A stretch of DNA of 64,000 nt, from the NCBI GenBank assembly GCA_963682025.1, contig OY821517.1:48917441-48981440 (forward strand), in the 5' to 3' direction. Below are positions 20,061 through 33,998 of this stretch, one piece after another (the stretch's first letter is position 1; the number at the start of each line of letters is the position of its first letter). Under the pieces are notes generated by a model. It was not told where the DNA came from, did not search any database, and saw only the letters and a list, made by a program, of their open reading frames with translations. The position numbers and the translations under genes were made by a program. The DNA comes from Cordilura impudica (Eukaryota; Arthropoda; Insecta; Diptera; Scathophagidae).

Positions 20061-20826
20061 ATACCCTATACCACTATGTGGTTTGGGTATAATGACTTTG
20101 TGCTGCTGTATGTAACAACCAAAAATATTTGACCTAGACCCATCTTTAATTATACCGATCGAATCAGAATCACTTTCTGAGTTGATTTAACAATGTCCGT
20201 CCGTCCGTCCGTCCGTCCGTCTGTGTGTCCATCTAAAGCTTGTAATCAAACTGCAGGTCGCAAATATGAATATATTTTGATGAAATTTGGTACATAAGCT
20301 TTTATCGGCCATGGGATGAATGCTGTTGAAATTGGTGAGAATCGGTCCATGTTCAGACCTAGCCCCCATACAAATTACCCCTATGAAATCGACAAAAATT
20401 GCCATAAGATCCAAATTGTCATATAGATCTTACTCACATTGGGTTTTATATGCGTTCTTTACGTCCATTAATGGGTAGTCCAAAAATGATCCCTTTGGCC
20501 CCATATAAAGCTGCTTCCCGATCTTCACTTAAATCTATTAAAAAACAAAAATATTGCACTGATTCTTCTCAGATTTTGTTTGTATATATTTTTGCAAAAT
20601 ACAAGAGACTTTACCAAACATGATCAGGATCGGTCCATTTTTGGACCTAGTCCCCATATAGATATAGCATCCGATATAAACTTTTTCATATCTGCAGCCA
20701 AAAAAATTAATAAAAATCTGACTCAAATTTGGTTTTTGCTTATTTTCTATGTCCAGTTAGTTGGGCCTAAGAGATAGGGTATGGTATAGGGTATCATATA
20801 GACCGACTATAATTTTCTTACTTGTT
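20061..20826 (+). repeat. Family A GTCY repeat, complete copy
   Basis: ATACCCTATACCACTATGTG start, GTCC tract at 20195-20220, end CCGACTATAATTTTCTTACT. It mirrors the copy at 18008-18797, giving an inverted pair about 1.3 kb apart. Confidence 0.8.
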
Positions 20827-21170
20827 CATTTTCATTTTCATTTTTTATTTTTTATCTTTCATTTTTCATTTTTATTTTTTTTTTTTAATTATTTATTTTT
20901 TATTTTTCAGTTTTCATTTTTTATTTTTCGTTTTTCATTTTCATTTTTAATTTTTTATCTTTAATTTTTTATTTTTAATTGTTCATTTTTATTTTTCATT
21001 TTTAATTTTTTATCTTTTATTTTTCATTTTTCATTTTTATTTTTAATTTTTTATCTATTATTTTTCATTTCTCATTTTTAATTTTTTATTTTTAATCTTT
21101 TATTTTTCTTCTTTCATTTTTTATCTTTCATTTTTCATTTCTTATTTTTCATTTTTTATTTTTCAACAGC
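20827..21170 (+). repeat. T-rich simple array
   Basis: TTTTTCATTTTTAATT-type words continuing from the family A end. Confidence 0.85.
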
Positions 21171-21284
21171 GACAAAAAGCTTATTACATATCATAGTTAT
21201 TTCACCAATACAATCACAAGTCACACCGATTTTAGCCCACGGATCACATGTTACGCTGTTTTTGTGATTGTATTATGAAATACA

Positions 21285-21466
21285 AATGTTTACACATCAA
21301 AAATGAAAAGTTTAACTTTGACATAGAATTCCTTAAAAAGTACTCAATCAATTGAAATTAAAACTGACTCACGATCAACTAAATATCTATCCACTAAAAA
21401 AAAAATTACTAAAATATTTTAATCGGTTCAATTTTGGCCAATGAAAAACGATTTTCAGCCACTGTG
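21285..21466 (-). mobile_element. Solo terminal segment of Transib-like element
   Basis: The minus strand begins CACAGTGGCTGAAAATCGTT at 21466 and continues for about 180 bp with clear similarity to 37983-38170 (TTCATTGGCCAAAATT, AGATATTTAGTT, TTTTTAAGGAATTCTA). No transposase is nearby. A palindromic stretch (ATTTCACCAATACAATCACA with its inverse near 21262) lies just outside. Confidence 0.7.
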
Positions 21467-21479
21467 CTCCGGTAAAAAG

Positions 21480-24047
21480 GATCATGAAGGGCACAAAACA
21501 GGTTGACGGCACTATTAATAGTTAAATTGGAAGTATTCTCGAAAAAAAAATTTAAATTTTCATTACAAATCATTAATGTATGATATTTTATTTATTAAAT
21601 GTTAACAAAACTATGATTTCTGTTCATAAAACGTATTTTGCAGTATTTTTTGTCAATTAGTTCAAATTTTAATTGATGTTATTCGTGCACTAATTTTATC
21701 GCACGCAAACTTTTCAATCTTTTTTAAAAATTTAAATTAATATAATTATTATTATTAGTTCACCACCTAAAAAAAAGTTAAGGTGAATTATATTGAATAT
21801 AATTGAATTAAATTTTTCTTTGAATTCTTTGCATATGAATAATTTCAGACTTTTTATAAGTATTAGTTTTTATAAGTAAAAGTCCTACCGAAATTTAAAA
21901 AATAATCAAAATCCTTATAATATATTTTTTTATATTTACGTACCGGTATTATTGTTTCGATATAAATAACTAAATTTAATTATGATTATAATTGTAAATT
22001 TTGAGAATTTTTTTATAAAAAGTTGCTACTTATGGAATTTCACAAGAATCTCACTATCATAGTGTCCCACATGTATGATAGGTGCTAATCCTATGCTACT
22101 ACTCACAATAATAACGTATGGCCTCCTACAAAGTTTCATGGTTATTATTATCATAATACAGCAGATATAAATATTTACTTTATATGGGAGGTGACAAGCC
22201 CACTGACTCGAACCTGCTCAAAGATTCGATACTCTAGTTATTAAAGTACTCCAGATGTATTAAAAATGTCCTTTCTTTGTATGACAGCTACAATGCCCAC
22301 TTGATATTTCAAAAAAATATATAGCCTATTGTTCTTTCTAAATAGGTAGTTAGGCCCTGTTATAATTTCAGGCAGATCGGTTCATAGGTGTCAAAAAGAA
22401 CAAACCGACAGACAAAGAACAAACATTCTATTTCAAAAAAAAATTCTTTAATTTGTGCTTGGAAAGAGTTATTTATACTCACCTTACCTGATCAAATAAC
22501 AGTGTTTATCTGTTTTTTTTATGTTAAACTCAACTATTAGGAAAGTGCGAAACAAATTCTATCAGCAGCATTAACACTTTTTGCAACTCCGTTGACATTC
22601 TCACTTTAATTCTAACACATCTTTTCGCGCTTTTTTCTTATATGGATATGTATATACAATATACATTTTTTTTCTTTTTTTTTCATTTACAAGTATCATG
22701 TGTAAAAAGCATATTTAAAAAACAAAAAAACGGTTAAACTTTTTCAATTTTATACATATTTTTTCAAGCTAGAATAATTTCATATTTTAAATAAAAAAAA
22801 ACACCATTTGTTTAATACGATGCTTGACATGCACAATTACTTAACGATTTGATTTATTTACTCTTTTATTCACATTTCTTATGTTAGTAACATTTATTAA
22901 GTATATATTTTATATTAAACTTGTGTTTTCTTTCTAAATTTTACTATTAAAATCATTTTTCACTTAAAGACCGAAGCGCAAACGCAGCGAAAAGAAATTG
23001 TAAACTAATGTATTAACGGCATAAAAACTAAAAAAAAAGCTTTTAGAAAACAGCGTTGTAAAAATTAATCTTATTTAATGGTTGCATAATAGAGCGGAAG
23101 TAAAAGTGCCAATAAAAGAAATAATGTGGCTTAATGTCTTAATATATAAATATAAAGCTGTTAATTTTTTTTATTATTTATATTAAGCCAGAAAATAATA
23201 TTCCTAATCAAAAATTATTAAATTAATTTTCAGATACAACTATGTGGGCCAGAATAAATTTTAGCATATCTGTTTTTAAGCTTTACACTACCTTTTAAAG
23301 CAACTCGGCTTTTTATCTCTATTGTCAACTGTGCTAAGTGGTTTATTAGTACAACTCTGTACAAAAACAAGAATAATACTGAAAAAGTTTAGTGTGTAAA
23401 GAAGTATAGAAAAATAATAATTTTTTTTTGCTAAGCTAACATTTTTATATACTTTTAATTAAAATTTAAGTTATCACCAAGATTTAACGATATCAAACGA
23501 GTAAGTAATTTGTAAGTAGTGTCATATATACTTCAACAAATTTACTTCATGTAGGGAATGAGCTGATGAAAACAAAGGTTATTTTTGTGTCCGTAACCAT
23601 GATGGTTAAATTTTTGCTTTATTTGCAAAAATTATTTAAAACTCAAAAGGTCTCAATTAATCGACTATTTTAAATTAAGGAAGTAAATCCTAAGGGTCTT
23701 CATTTAAATTTCAAAGCAAGAACATGGTATGATGTTATGGTACAAAAATACAATTAGTCGTGTAAGTACGTTCATTGTTGCCAGATTTGCTGATTTCTCT
23801 ACATTTTGACGTTTTTCTTCCTCAAAAAACCATATGCAAATTTGACGATTTTCGCCCTATATAAATTGTGATTTTTATAAATTATAAAAACATGGATCTT
23901 TGTTACTTTTAGATAAGGTAGTTAATAGTGTTGATACTTCAGAAAAGTTTTTTTTTTTTTTTATATAAAACTATGTAATGAGATTTTAAAAGAAATTTAG
24001 GACAACTGTCTAAAGATATAACCCCGATTATACCTATTTATAACATA
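21480..24047. other. AT-rich DNA without recognised genes
   Basis: No supported ORF or RNA gene. The interval 22080-22440 has GTTATAATTTCAGGCAGATC followed by GGTTCATAGGTGTC, the kind of sequence found upstream of Helitron 5' ends (compare 13080-13120), so an old Helitron relic is possible. The rest holds only homopolymer runs. Confidence 0.5.
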
Positions 24048-24422
24048 CTAGCAGATTCCAGTCCTCGAAATTCAAGCGGAAATTCTAAGAAATTTTATTT
24101 TTCCATTAAATAAAGATCCTAAAAGTATGCTAGTCAATTATAGTCAATTTACAAATCAACACAAAAAACAAACTCATTTTTATTACAAAACCATTAACAA
24201 ATTTATTAAACACACACATAGCATTGTATAAGTTTATGTATGTGTTAGTAGAAACTTTAAATGCAATTTACTCGAAGTAAAGGAAAAATTAAAAATCTGT
24301 AAATCTGCAAATCGGCTAAAAAGAAATACCTTTCAAACAATGTACGATTGGTCAAAATCGGGATAAAACGGTAGAACAAAACATCAGTCACAAGAAATCG
24401 CCTAGCCTATTAATATTATAGA
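24048..24422 (-). mobile_element. Non-autonomous Helitron copy
   Basis: Minus strand 5' TCTATAATATTAATAGGCTA at 24422, 3' CTGCTAG at 24048 preceded by the CTTGAATTTCGAG hairpin strand, in an A|T target. 375 bp, no ORF. Confidence 0.88.
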
Positions 24423-26382
24423 TTTTAATGGCTCAATTTTTTTTATTTTATCGCAATATCTATTGTTTATTCATTTTACATGCATCAAATACAATGTCAA
24501 AAGTTTTTTATTGAAGTCATAAAAACTAGCTTGTTAAAATAAATGTAAATACATCGAATTTCGATTTTCAATTCTAATCACCTTCGAAATATACTAAATT
24601 ACCAAAATTTTTCTTTTGTGGCAAATATTGAAAAATTTAATATATTAACGAATGCATTGTTTATCTAACATAAATTAGTTATTAAAACTTCAATATCAAT
24701 ATTTTTTTTTATAACAAGAAATAAAATACTAAATAATTGGTTATTTTAATGATTTTCATGATTTTTTAAAATAGAATGTAGATTTTTTTTACAAAAATCA
24801 TTTATATTCAATTATTCTGGCAACACTGAGTACATTACTAATATGTTGACGACATTCTTTAGCTGCCCATTGATGACAGTCACTTTGCTCTTTTTTTACT
24901 GTTTAGATAAATTTAGCTTAGGCGATCTGATGAACGTACATTATTTTGCTGTCAGACCATTCACTGTCCAATAGTACTTCAGTTGTATTCATATTTTTAG
25001 CTTTATTTTAAAATTATTTTGGTTGTTTCTTAAAGACCTGGCCGTTTGTCTTTTTTTTTTTCTCTCAGACCGTCTGTCTACTTATGCTCTTTGCGTCCAT
25101 TACAATTTTGTTGGTGTTTTAAAAATTTTTTATTCATTAGCATAATGTTTGTTTTCAAAATATATTTCATACTCATGATTTGAAAATTAATCTTGTTTGC
25201 CTTGACTGTTGTCTTATTTTTCGCATTTTTTGCGTTTTTATTTTAATACACAAATCTAAATCCATCATAATTTTGGACAAACTTCGACCTCATGGAAATT
25301 AAGGTGTTTGTTATCAGTATTTAAAATGTGCCAATAATTGTATGAATGAAATTAAGAAGCACACACGTAGTCTGTTTAAACATTTGTTAAGTTGTTTTCT
25401 TACTGATAAGACTGAAAACGACCTTTTGTTCCATCATATAATAAAATGTATTAGTAGGAACGTTATTGCATTATAAAATTTTCTAATTAGACCCGCAGTA
25501 ATTTTTTTTTTAGCTAGAGAAGATTTTAAAATTGTCTCAAGTTTGGCACTAGAAACTTGAGTAAATATCAAAATGGTTTTGATTTTTGTTCAGTTCAACT
25601 GCACAAATAGCGCAAACACCATGCATTAGACAAACGCACTATACAGTGCTAATCTGGAGCACTGAAAAAATATCAAAACGATTTTGATATTTGCACAAGT
25701 TTGTTTTATTTTATTTTTGTTTTCTCTTCATTTTAAGAGAATATACTAACTATCGCAATAATAAGATATTTGGTGAGGAAATTGTGCCGATGGCCAATGT
25801 TCTATATTATCAGTTATTAGAAATATTTTAACTACAAACATTCTGCTTATTTTTTTTTTTTTCTTATATTAAAATCAAATTGCATTTTAAACAAAAAGAT
25901 GTATAATCATTATACATAATTTTTAATGACTATGATTCCACATTGTATAATATAAGTACATAAAAGTTAAAAGTATATACATATGTATGTAAAAGTATAA
26001 TTAATCTTATCGCACTTTTAGCAAAAATTTAGTTAAATAACTATTAAATTAATTACGTTTAATACAATATAATTCAATAGGTATAAATAAATAACAACGT
26101 AACAACAACATTCATTCTTGAATTATTAAATATTCATCTATAATAAATAAAAGATGTCCACACCACAAAACGTGACAAATTTAATATATTTAATAATGAT
26201 TATGCAGATACTCGAACTAGATCGTTGAACGATCTCTATAAATTAAGTTTGTTTTCGTTGTCAAAAAAGCTTAACATTAAAATATATTTACACCAATGCT
26301 TACATAATAAACTTAAAAAATTATAGAAGACAATTTGAGACTGAGACATGTTTTTTGTATGCGTCATCTTAAGTTTTTTTTA
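24423..26382. other. AT-rich DNA without recognised genes
   Basis: Nothing supported: no long ORF, no tRNA, no clear TIR pair. Short words such as GGCAACACTGAG (24829) recur elsewhere but without boundaries. Confidence 0.45.
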
Positions 26383-26950
26383 CCTGTATCCAATACCACT
26401 ATGTGGTATAATGATGTAACAAACAAAAATACTTGACGTAGACATTTTATTAAATCACTTTACGAGTCGATTTAGCGATGTCCATACATATGTCTGTCTG
26501 TGTGTCCATGTAAACCTTGTAATCAAACTACAGGTCGCAAATATAAGTATATATTGATGAAATTCGTTATATTAGTTTTTATCGCCCATAGGACAAACGC
26601 TATTAAATTTAGTGAAAATTATGTGCATATTCAGACCTTGCCCACATACAAATAACCCCAATCAGACGGACTAGAATTGATCCAGATTATAATATATATA
26701 CATATACATATATCGATAAAAAAAAAACTATAGGTTTAATCGCTATAGTCATAGTCCTCATATAAAATTGATTCTCGATCTTCAAAAAACAAAACTATTG
26801 CATAGATTTTTTTCAAATTTGGTTTGTTTTTTTTAAGAAAAGTAAGGGACTTTAGTAAATATGGTCGTTTCCATTTTTTGATCTAGTACTCATAAAAAAA
26901 TAACACCAGGTTTTCATACCTGTCGGTCCGTTTAGACTGACTATAATTTT
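26383..26950 (+). repeat. Family A GTCY repeat, old degenerate copy
   Basis: CAATACCACTATGTGGTATA start, GTCTGTCTGTGTGTCCATGT, GGTCGCAAATATAAGTATAT, and a damaged 3' hairpin GTCGGTCCGTTTAGACTGAC. It directly precedes a family B copy. Confidence 0.7.
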
Positions 26951-26951
26951 T

Positions 26952-27470
26952 ATACCCTCCAAACATACCTTAAGTTTGTCATTCCGTTTGTAACGCATCG
27001 AAATAAATTCCGGAGACCCCAAAACCATATATTTTCTTTATCATTATAACAAGGGAAGTTGATTTAGCGATGACCGTCTGTCTGTAGAAATCACGATCAC
27101 GCCGTCAATATCCAAGCGAGACAGTTCGTTTTTGTATAAAACGTTTCTTAACATCCCATCGTCAAAATTGGTCAAAGGGGTCACGAGGTATGAATGAAAC
27201 TTTGAAAAAAATTTTCAGTGTGTTTGTTGCTTTTCTTAAGATATGTTGTATATGTTGTAATTCCTCGTATTGTTGAAGTCATCACATTAGCCTAAGCAAG
27301 TTATACCACATATTTTTTTATCGTTAACATTAAAAATTAAATATTAAAAATTAAAAAATTAATAAAAATAAAAAATATAAAAATAAAATTAAAAGTTAAA
27401 TATTAAAAATTAAAAACGCGAAAATGGAAAATGAAAAACTAAAAATTAAAAATTAAAAATGGAAAATGAG

Positions 27471-27502
<32 letters not shown>

Positions 27503-30500
27503 TAAAAATTAAGAATTAAAAATTTAAAATTTAAAATTTAAAATTTAAAATTTTAAATTTAAAATTTAAAATTTAAAATTTAAAATTTAAAATTTAAAAT
27601 TTAAAATATAAAATTAAAAATAAAAATGAAAAATGGGAAATGGAAAATGAAAAATTAAAAATTAAAAATTCAAAATTAATAATGAAAAATGGAAAATGAA
27701 AATTGAAAATGAAAAATGGAAAACGGAAAATGAAAAATGGAAAATTAAAAATGAAAAATGAAAAAAGGAAATGAAAAATTGAAAAATAAAAAATAAAAAT
27801 TAAAAATGAAAAATGTCAAATGAAAAATGGAAAATGAAAAATTTATAATGAAGAATGAAAAATTAAAAATGAAAAAAGAAAAATTAAAAATTGAATACGG
27901 AAAATGGAAATTGAAAATGGAAAATAAAAAGTGAAAAATTTCAAATTAAAAATTAAAAATTAAAAATTAAAAATTAGAAATTAAAAATTAAAAATTAAAA
28001 ATTAAAAATTACAAATCAAAAATGAAAAATTTATAATGAAGAATGAGAAATGGAAAATGAAAAAAGAAAAATTAAAAATTAAAATGGAAAAATGGAAAAT
28101 GAAAAGTTAAAAATGGAAAATGAAAAACTAAAAATGAAAAACAAAAAATGAAAAATGAATAATGGAATATGAAAAATGGAAAATGAAAATTTAAAAATGG
28201 AAAATGAAAAATGGAAAATGAAAAATTAAAAATGGAAAATGAAAAATTAAAAATGAATAATGGAAAATGAAAAATGGAAAATGAAAAATGAAGAATTAAA
28301 AATGCAAAATGAAAAATGGAAATTGGAAAATGAAAAATGGAAAATGAAAAACTAAAAATGAAAAACAAAAAATGAAAAATGAACAATGGAAAATGAAAAA
28401 TGGAAAATGACAAATAAAAATTAAAATTGGAAAATGAAAAATGGAAAATGAAAAATGGAAAATGAAGAATGAAAAATGGAAAATTAAAAATTGAAAAATA
28501 AAAATTAAAAATTAAAAACGAAAAATGAAAACTGAAAAATTAAAAACTAAAAATTAAAAATTAAAGATGGAAAATGGAAAATTAAAAATTAAAAACTAAA
28601 AATTAAAATTTAAAAATTAAAAATTAAAAACTAAAAATTAAAAATGGACAATGAAAAATTAATAATGAAAAATGGAAAATGAAAATTGAAAATGAGAAAT
28701 GGAAAACGGAAAATGAAAAATGGAAAATAAAAAATTGAAAAATAAAAATTAAAAGTTAAAAATGAAAAATGGAAAATGAAAAATTTATAATGAAGAATGA
28801 AAAATGAAATTGAAAAAAGAAAAATTAAAAATGAAAAATCGAAAATGGAAATTGGAAAATGGAAAATGAAAAGTGAGGAATGAAAAATTAAAAATTAAAA
28901 ATTTCAAATAAAAAATGAAAAATGAAAAATTAAAAATGAAAAATGGAAAATGAAAAATGGAAAATAAAAAATTAAAAATGAAAAATTAATAATGAAAAAT
29001 GAAAAATTAAAAATGGAAAATGAAAAATTAAAAAGTAATTGAATGGAAAATGAAAAATGGAAAATAAAAAATTTATAATGAAGAATGACAAATGGAAAAT
29101 GAAAAATTGAAAAATAAAAATTAAAAATGGAAAATGAAAAATTAAAAAGGAAAAATTTATAATGAAGGATGAAAAATGGAAAATGAAAAAATAAGAAAAA
29201 TTAAAAATGAAAATGGAAAATGAAAAACTTAAAATGAAAACAAAAAATGAAAAATGAATAATGGAAAATGAAAAATGGAAAATGAAAATTTAAAAATGGA
29301 AAACGAAAAATGGAAAATGAAAAATTAAAAATGGAAAATGAAAAACTAAAAATGAAAAAAAAATTAAAAATGAACAATGGAAAATGAAAAATGGAAAATG
29401 AAAAATAAAAATGGAAAATGAAAAATGGAAAATGAAATATGGAAAATGAAAAATTAAAAATGGAAAATGAAAAATGGAAAATTAAAAATTAAAAATTGAA
29501 AAATAAAAATTAAAAACGAAAAATGAAAAATGGAAAATGAAAATGAAAAATGGAAAATGAAAATTGAAAAATGAAAAATGGAAAATGAAAAATGAAAAAT
29601 GGGAAGTGAAAAACTAAAAATGAAAAACAAAAAATGAAAAATGGAAAATGAAATATGGAAAATGAAATATGGAAAATGAAAAATTAGAAATGGAAAATGA
29701 AGAATGAAAAATGGAAAATTAAAAATTAAAAATTGAAAAATTAAAAATTAAAAACGAAAAATGAAAAATGAAAAATGGAAAATGAAAATGAAAAATGGAA
29801 AATGAAAATTGAAAATGGAAAATGAAAAATAAAAATTAAAAATGGAAAATGAAAAATGGAAAATGAAATATGGAAAATGAAAAATTAAAAATGGAAAATG
29901 AAAAATGGAAAATTAAAAATTAAAAATTGAAAAATAAAAATTAAAAACGAAAAATGAAAAATGGAAAATGGAAAATGAAAATGAAAAATGGAAAATGAAA
30001 ATTGAAAAATGAAAAATGGAAAATGAAAAATGGGAAGTGAAAAACTAAAAATGAAAAACAAAAAATGAACAATGGAAAATGAAAAATGGAAAATGGAAAA
30101 TGAAATATGGAAAATGAAATATGGAAAATGAAAAATTAAAAATGGAAAATGAAGAATGAAAAATGGAAAATTAAAAATTGAAAATTAAAAATTAAAAACG
30201 AAAAATGAAAAATGGAAAATGAAAATGAAAAATGGAAAATGAAAATTGAAAAATGAAAAATGGAAAATGAAAAACGAAAAATGAAAAATGGGAAATGAAA
30301 AATTAAATATGAAAAATGGAAAATGAAAATTTTAAATTTTAAAAACTAAAAATTAAAAATTACTAGCTAATTCAGATTAAAATATTTTAAAATTAGCTTT
30401 TTTTTTTAATACTAATATCTGGAAATTTTGAGCCAAAAATCAGTTGATTTTTTTTTTTTTTTTTAATTATCATGAATTATCTCACATCTTTCTTATAGGG

Positions 30501-30848
30501 ATCAAATTTTCGGTGTTATAACGCTGGCTGCGTTATATAATGAATTTCATTAGGGGTTTTTAACTTTAGTAAAATAAAAATAATGCAATTTTTCAAATAG
30601 TAACGAATTCTTTCTGTAGAAGACACGATCATTGTTTTTTATTAATTAATTATGTATAATAGAAACTGGCCAACAAAAAAAAGCAATTAACTTTAAATTT
30701 AATTGGTATTCGAAATTTAAATTTCAGTACCGACAACAGTTTTAAAGTGGTAGCCCGTACCCAATATTGGTTGTAATATTGAGTTTAAGATGCAGGTGGA
30801 GGGTGTCAAAGATTCGGCCCAGCCAAATTTAACACTCTTACTTGTTTT
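26952..30848 (+). repeat. Family B GTCY repeat, 3.9 kb through array expansion
   Basis: 5' block 26952-27310 (ATACCCTCCAAACATACCTT, CCGTCTGTCTGTAGAAATCA), a 3-kb simple array, then a unique 3' block (30365-30780, GCCCGTACCCAATATTGGTT) and the 3' hairpin segment GATTCGGCCCAGCCAAATTT, ACTCTTACTTGTTT. The 3' block is shared with 61120-61345, showing that array and both blocks form one element. Confidence 0.72.
27315..30365 (+). repeat. 3-kb AAAATGG/AAAAATT degenerate simple array
   Basis: GGAAAATGAAAAAT-type words throughout, with a 90-bp TTTAAAA patch at 27519-27610. Open frames in it (for example 28413-28072 on the minus strand, Phe/His/Ser-rich) are repeat artefacts. Confidence 0.93.
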
Positions 30849-30865
30849 ACTTGTATTAATTATTA

Positions 30866-31224
30866 CTAGCAGATTCCAGCACTCGAGATTCGAGTGCAAA
30901 TTCTAGGAACTTATTTTTTCATTTAATAAACACCCTAAAGGTATGCTTCACAATTCAACTCATTTTAAATGAAGAAAACAAACTCAACACATTAACAAAT
31001 TTAATAAACACACACATAGCATTGTATAATTTTATGTATGTGTTAGTAGCAACTTTAAACGATCATAACTCCAAAAAAATATTCCAAACGATTAAAATCT
31101 GTAAATCTAAATAACTGCTAAAAAGAAATACTTTTCAAATGATAAATTTTTTGTTAAAAATCAGGGTTATACTGTGAAACTTACATCGGTCACAAGAAAT
31201 CGCCTTGCCTATTTATATTATAGA
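30866..31224 (-). mobile_element. Non-autonomous Helitron copy
   Basis: Minus strand 3' end CTGCTAG at 30866 with the CTCGAATCTCGAG hairpin strand; 5' TCTATAATATAAATAGGCAA at 31224. More diverged internally than the other copies. Confidence 0.85.
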
Positions 31225-33995
31225 TAGTAATCAACGTTGCCATATGTCCGGATTTATCGGATTTTCCCCCATTTTTCGAAGTGCTTAGATTTTTAGATTT
31301 TTGTCTAATTAATGCCGTTTTTAGTTTCATTTTGTATTTATTTAAACAACATAATATATGTATTTAATTGTTAAAAAAAAGTTAATTTAATTAATTTCGT
31401 TAAAAGACTACAAAGATCTATAATTAAGTGCCCAATGAAAAATGGCAAAAAAAAAATTAAAAATGGCCCAATGAAAAATTACCCGAAAAAATTAAAAATC
31501 GCCCCAAAAAAATATGAAAAAAAATTTCAAAAATAAAATAATGTTGCTCAAAAATATCAAAAATGGCCCAAAAATATGAAAAATTAAAAAAAAGCCAAAA
31601 AATAAATCAATATTTTCATACGAAATTTCACTCAAAAGTCAATTAAAATTATGCGTTTTTTTTAATCAATTCATTAAATTCGGTCAAACGAACGCGTGAA
31701 GATGTATTCGGTCAGCATACAAATGAGTTGGTGGCAGGTATGTTTATTGAAGTTGTAGTAATTAATGAAAAAAGTTAAAAGTTAAGAACAACCTGCATCT
31801 ATTCAATTAAAAAAAATTTCAACAAAAAATCGCGCGATTTTTTTTTTCATTTTTTATTTTTGGGCGATATTTCCTAGAGCCTAAATTATCACTCAGATGG
31901 ATTTTAGAGAAAACTATTCCATTGCATAATTTTGATTTTAACAGGGATTTTTAAAGAGAGTAGAAGTTTTAGGGACTGCTTTTTTTTAGAAATATATATG
32001 GCAACACTGATAGTGACAATATTGTTCTCTATCTCTCTCTCTCTCTCCTTCTCTTTAACTCATCGGTTTCTCTTGATATTAATTTTCGAACAATAAGTTT
32101 ATAATACTCTCTCTATATTTTAGCAATGATTATCAATCAATTGTGGTCGGCCAGTTGTGTACAGTAAGAGACTAACCATATTAGAATTCTTTCAAAAATT
32201 AGTTATATTTATTTATTATTTTGATATTTATTATTTTGATACCCTTTCAAAATATTTTATCTCATTTAAAAAGAACAAAACAACAAAAATATGTTTTAAT
32301 TTTATTTTTGTACTTCATACAATATTTCGTTCGTCTTAGACGTAACGCTCTGAACTCAAAAACTTTAAATTTTATGTCAACATTCTTTTTACAAGAGCCC
32401 GTACTGTTGTTATTTCTATGTACGAGTATTTGTTTTTCTTTCATATTTCGAATACTTGAAACATTTCGCCAAATATTTAGTTTTCAATGCGTCGAGGTGT
32501 TTGCTCGTTCGATTAAATACGATCGTTATATTTTGTGTTTTGTTTTTAAGTACGATTTTCTTAAATTTATTCATTAAGTGTATATTTGTTTGGTCTACAA
32601 GGTTTAATTAATCGTTTGTTTCTTGGCGTTACTAATAATGATTCAAAAATTTATTTAATTAATTGTGTCAATACTCCGCCAAAAATTTCAAAAAGAAAAA
32701 AAACATAACCTTGTTCCAAAGTTAATTTGAAATAAAACATTATCTTCCAACAAGGTCTTTGTTCAATTTAAGGTGTAAAGTATTTTATTGTTAATAATGT
32801 TATAAAATAATACATAAAATTCAAAGTGAAGTTCAAATTGTTTCTAAAATTAATTTGCAATTTTACCCAAGCAAACAATGCAAATATGTTTTATTTTTGT
32901 ATTTATATTAAAAAATTTAACATATTGAATCATTTTGTATATAATATTTTTACCAGAATGAAAATATTTATAAATATACATACTTATGTATATAGACATT
33001 TTTGTTTAATCATCATAATATAGACTGTTTTTTTTTTTAATTTGTGCAATGTTTGGCTCAATTTTGTATAAAACTTAAAGAATAAAAAAAAAATACAAAA
33101 GAATAACTAACAAATAAACCTCTTGTAATTTATCAATTGTTTTTCTTGTTTTCTGTGTAAAAAAATTTTAAATTATTTGAAAACAGAATTTTAACATAAT
33201 TATGAGAACTTACGTAAATCATTGAAAACTTTTTTGTGTTTACGGATGTGGTTTTTAGTTTACAAATATGACGTTTCTTGTCAATACATAAATAAATTTT
33301 TAATTTATGGTGTTTTTTTAAAATTTTTTTTTTTGGAAAATATGTATATTATTTAATAATATAATAATGAATTTAATTTTCTATTGTGCTAAATATGCAT
33401 TATGCATACCAAGTAAGTCAGTTTGACGATCAATTTTATTTTTCAAACTAAAATTGTATTTGGAATACAAAAAATAAATTTGTTTGAATAAATAATTAAC
33501 GTCAGAAACAAATTTGGTACGTTGTACGATATTCATACATTTCTCCCATATCATGGTTTAAAGTTCATAAAGAATAAGTATTTTTTTTATACATTAATTA
33601 TTTCTAGTGTTATCAAAAAGAGTCGTTAAATGCAATTAATTGTGTAGCTGAGAATTAATAATTGTGACGTTTTTATTTTTTATTGACAAAAAAAAAAAGA
33701 AATGTACTATTAGCAACCAGTGAGATTGCTAAATTTGTCATACCTTTGGTACACTTCACCTCTTTCGAATTCTTTATTATCGGCTTTAATTTTTTAAATA
33801 ACGGTCCACTCTGGTGGTGGTTTTTTGTTTTTCAATCCTGTCACTGCAGACCTTTTTGTTGTTTTTCAAGATAGTTACATGGCTCCTTCCTTAACTTCCA
33901 TATTGAACTTTTTTCGTCAGAACTTAATTGTTTCATATATCTAGTTGAATATCATTGGATCGGACTTAAACGTGAATTGCCACGAAACGGTCACA
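31225..33995. other. AT-rich DNA without recognised genes
   Basis: No homologous ORF recognised. There is a CT-rich microsatellite at 32030-32056 and, at 32110-32165, a CTATATTTTAG box about 35 bp before CCAGTTGTGTACAGTAAGAG, which could be a core promoter but is unsupported by any gene downstream. Short frames (32221-32577) are low-complexity Phe-rich. Confidence 0.45.
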
Positions 33996-33998
33996 ATA

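Noticed and set aside
28072..28413. 113-codon open frame of Phe/His/Ser-rich peptide
   Set aside because: It is the translation of the simple array; similar frames occur at 19343-19814 and 60301-60510.
32110..32165. Possible TATA plus initiator core promoter
   Set aside because: No gene downstream, and such boxes are frequent in AT-rich DNA.
32221..32577. 118-codon frame at 32221
   Set aside because: Phe/Ile/Leu-rich low-complexity in T-rich DNA, no motif, no splice or start context.
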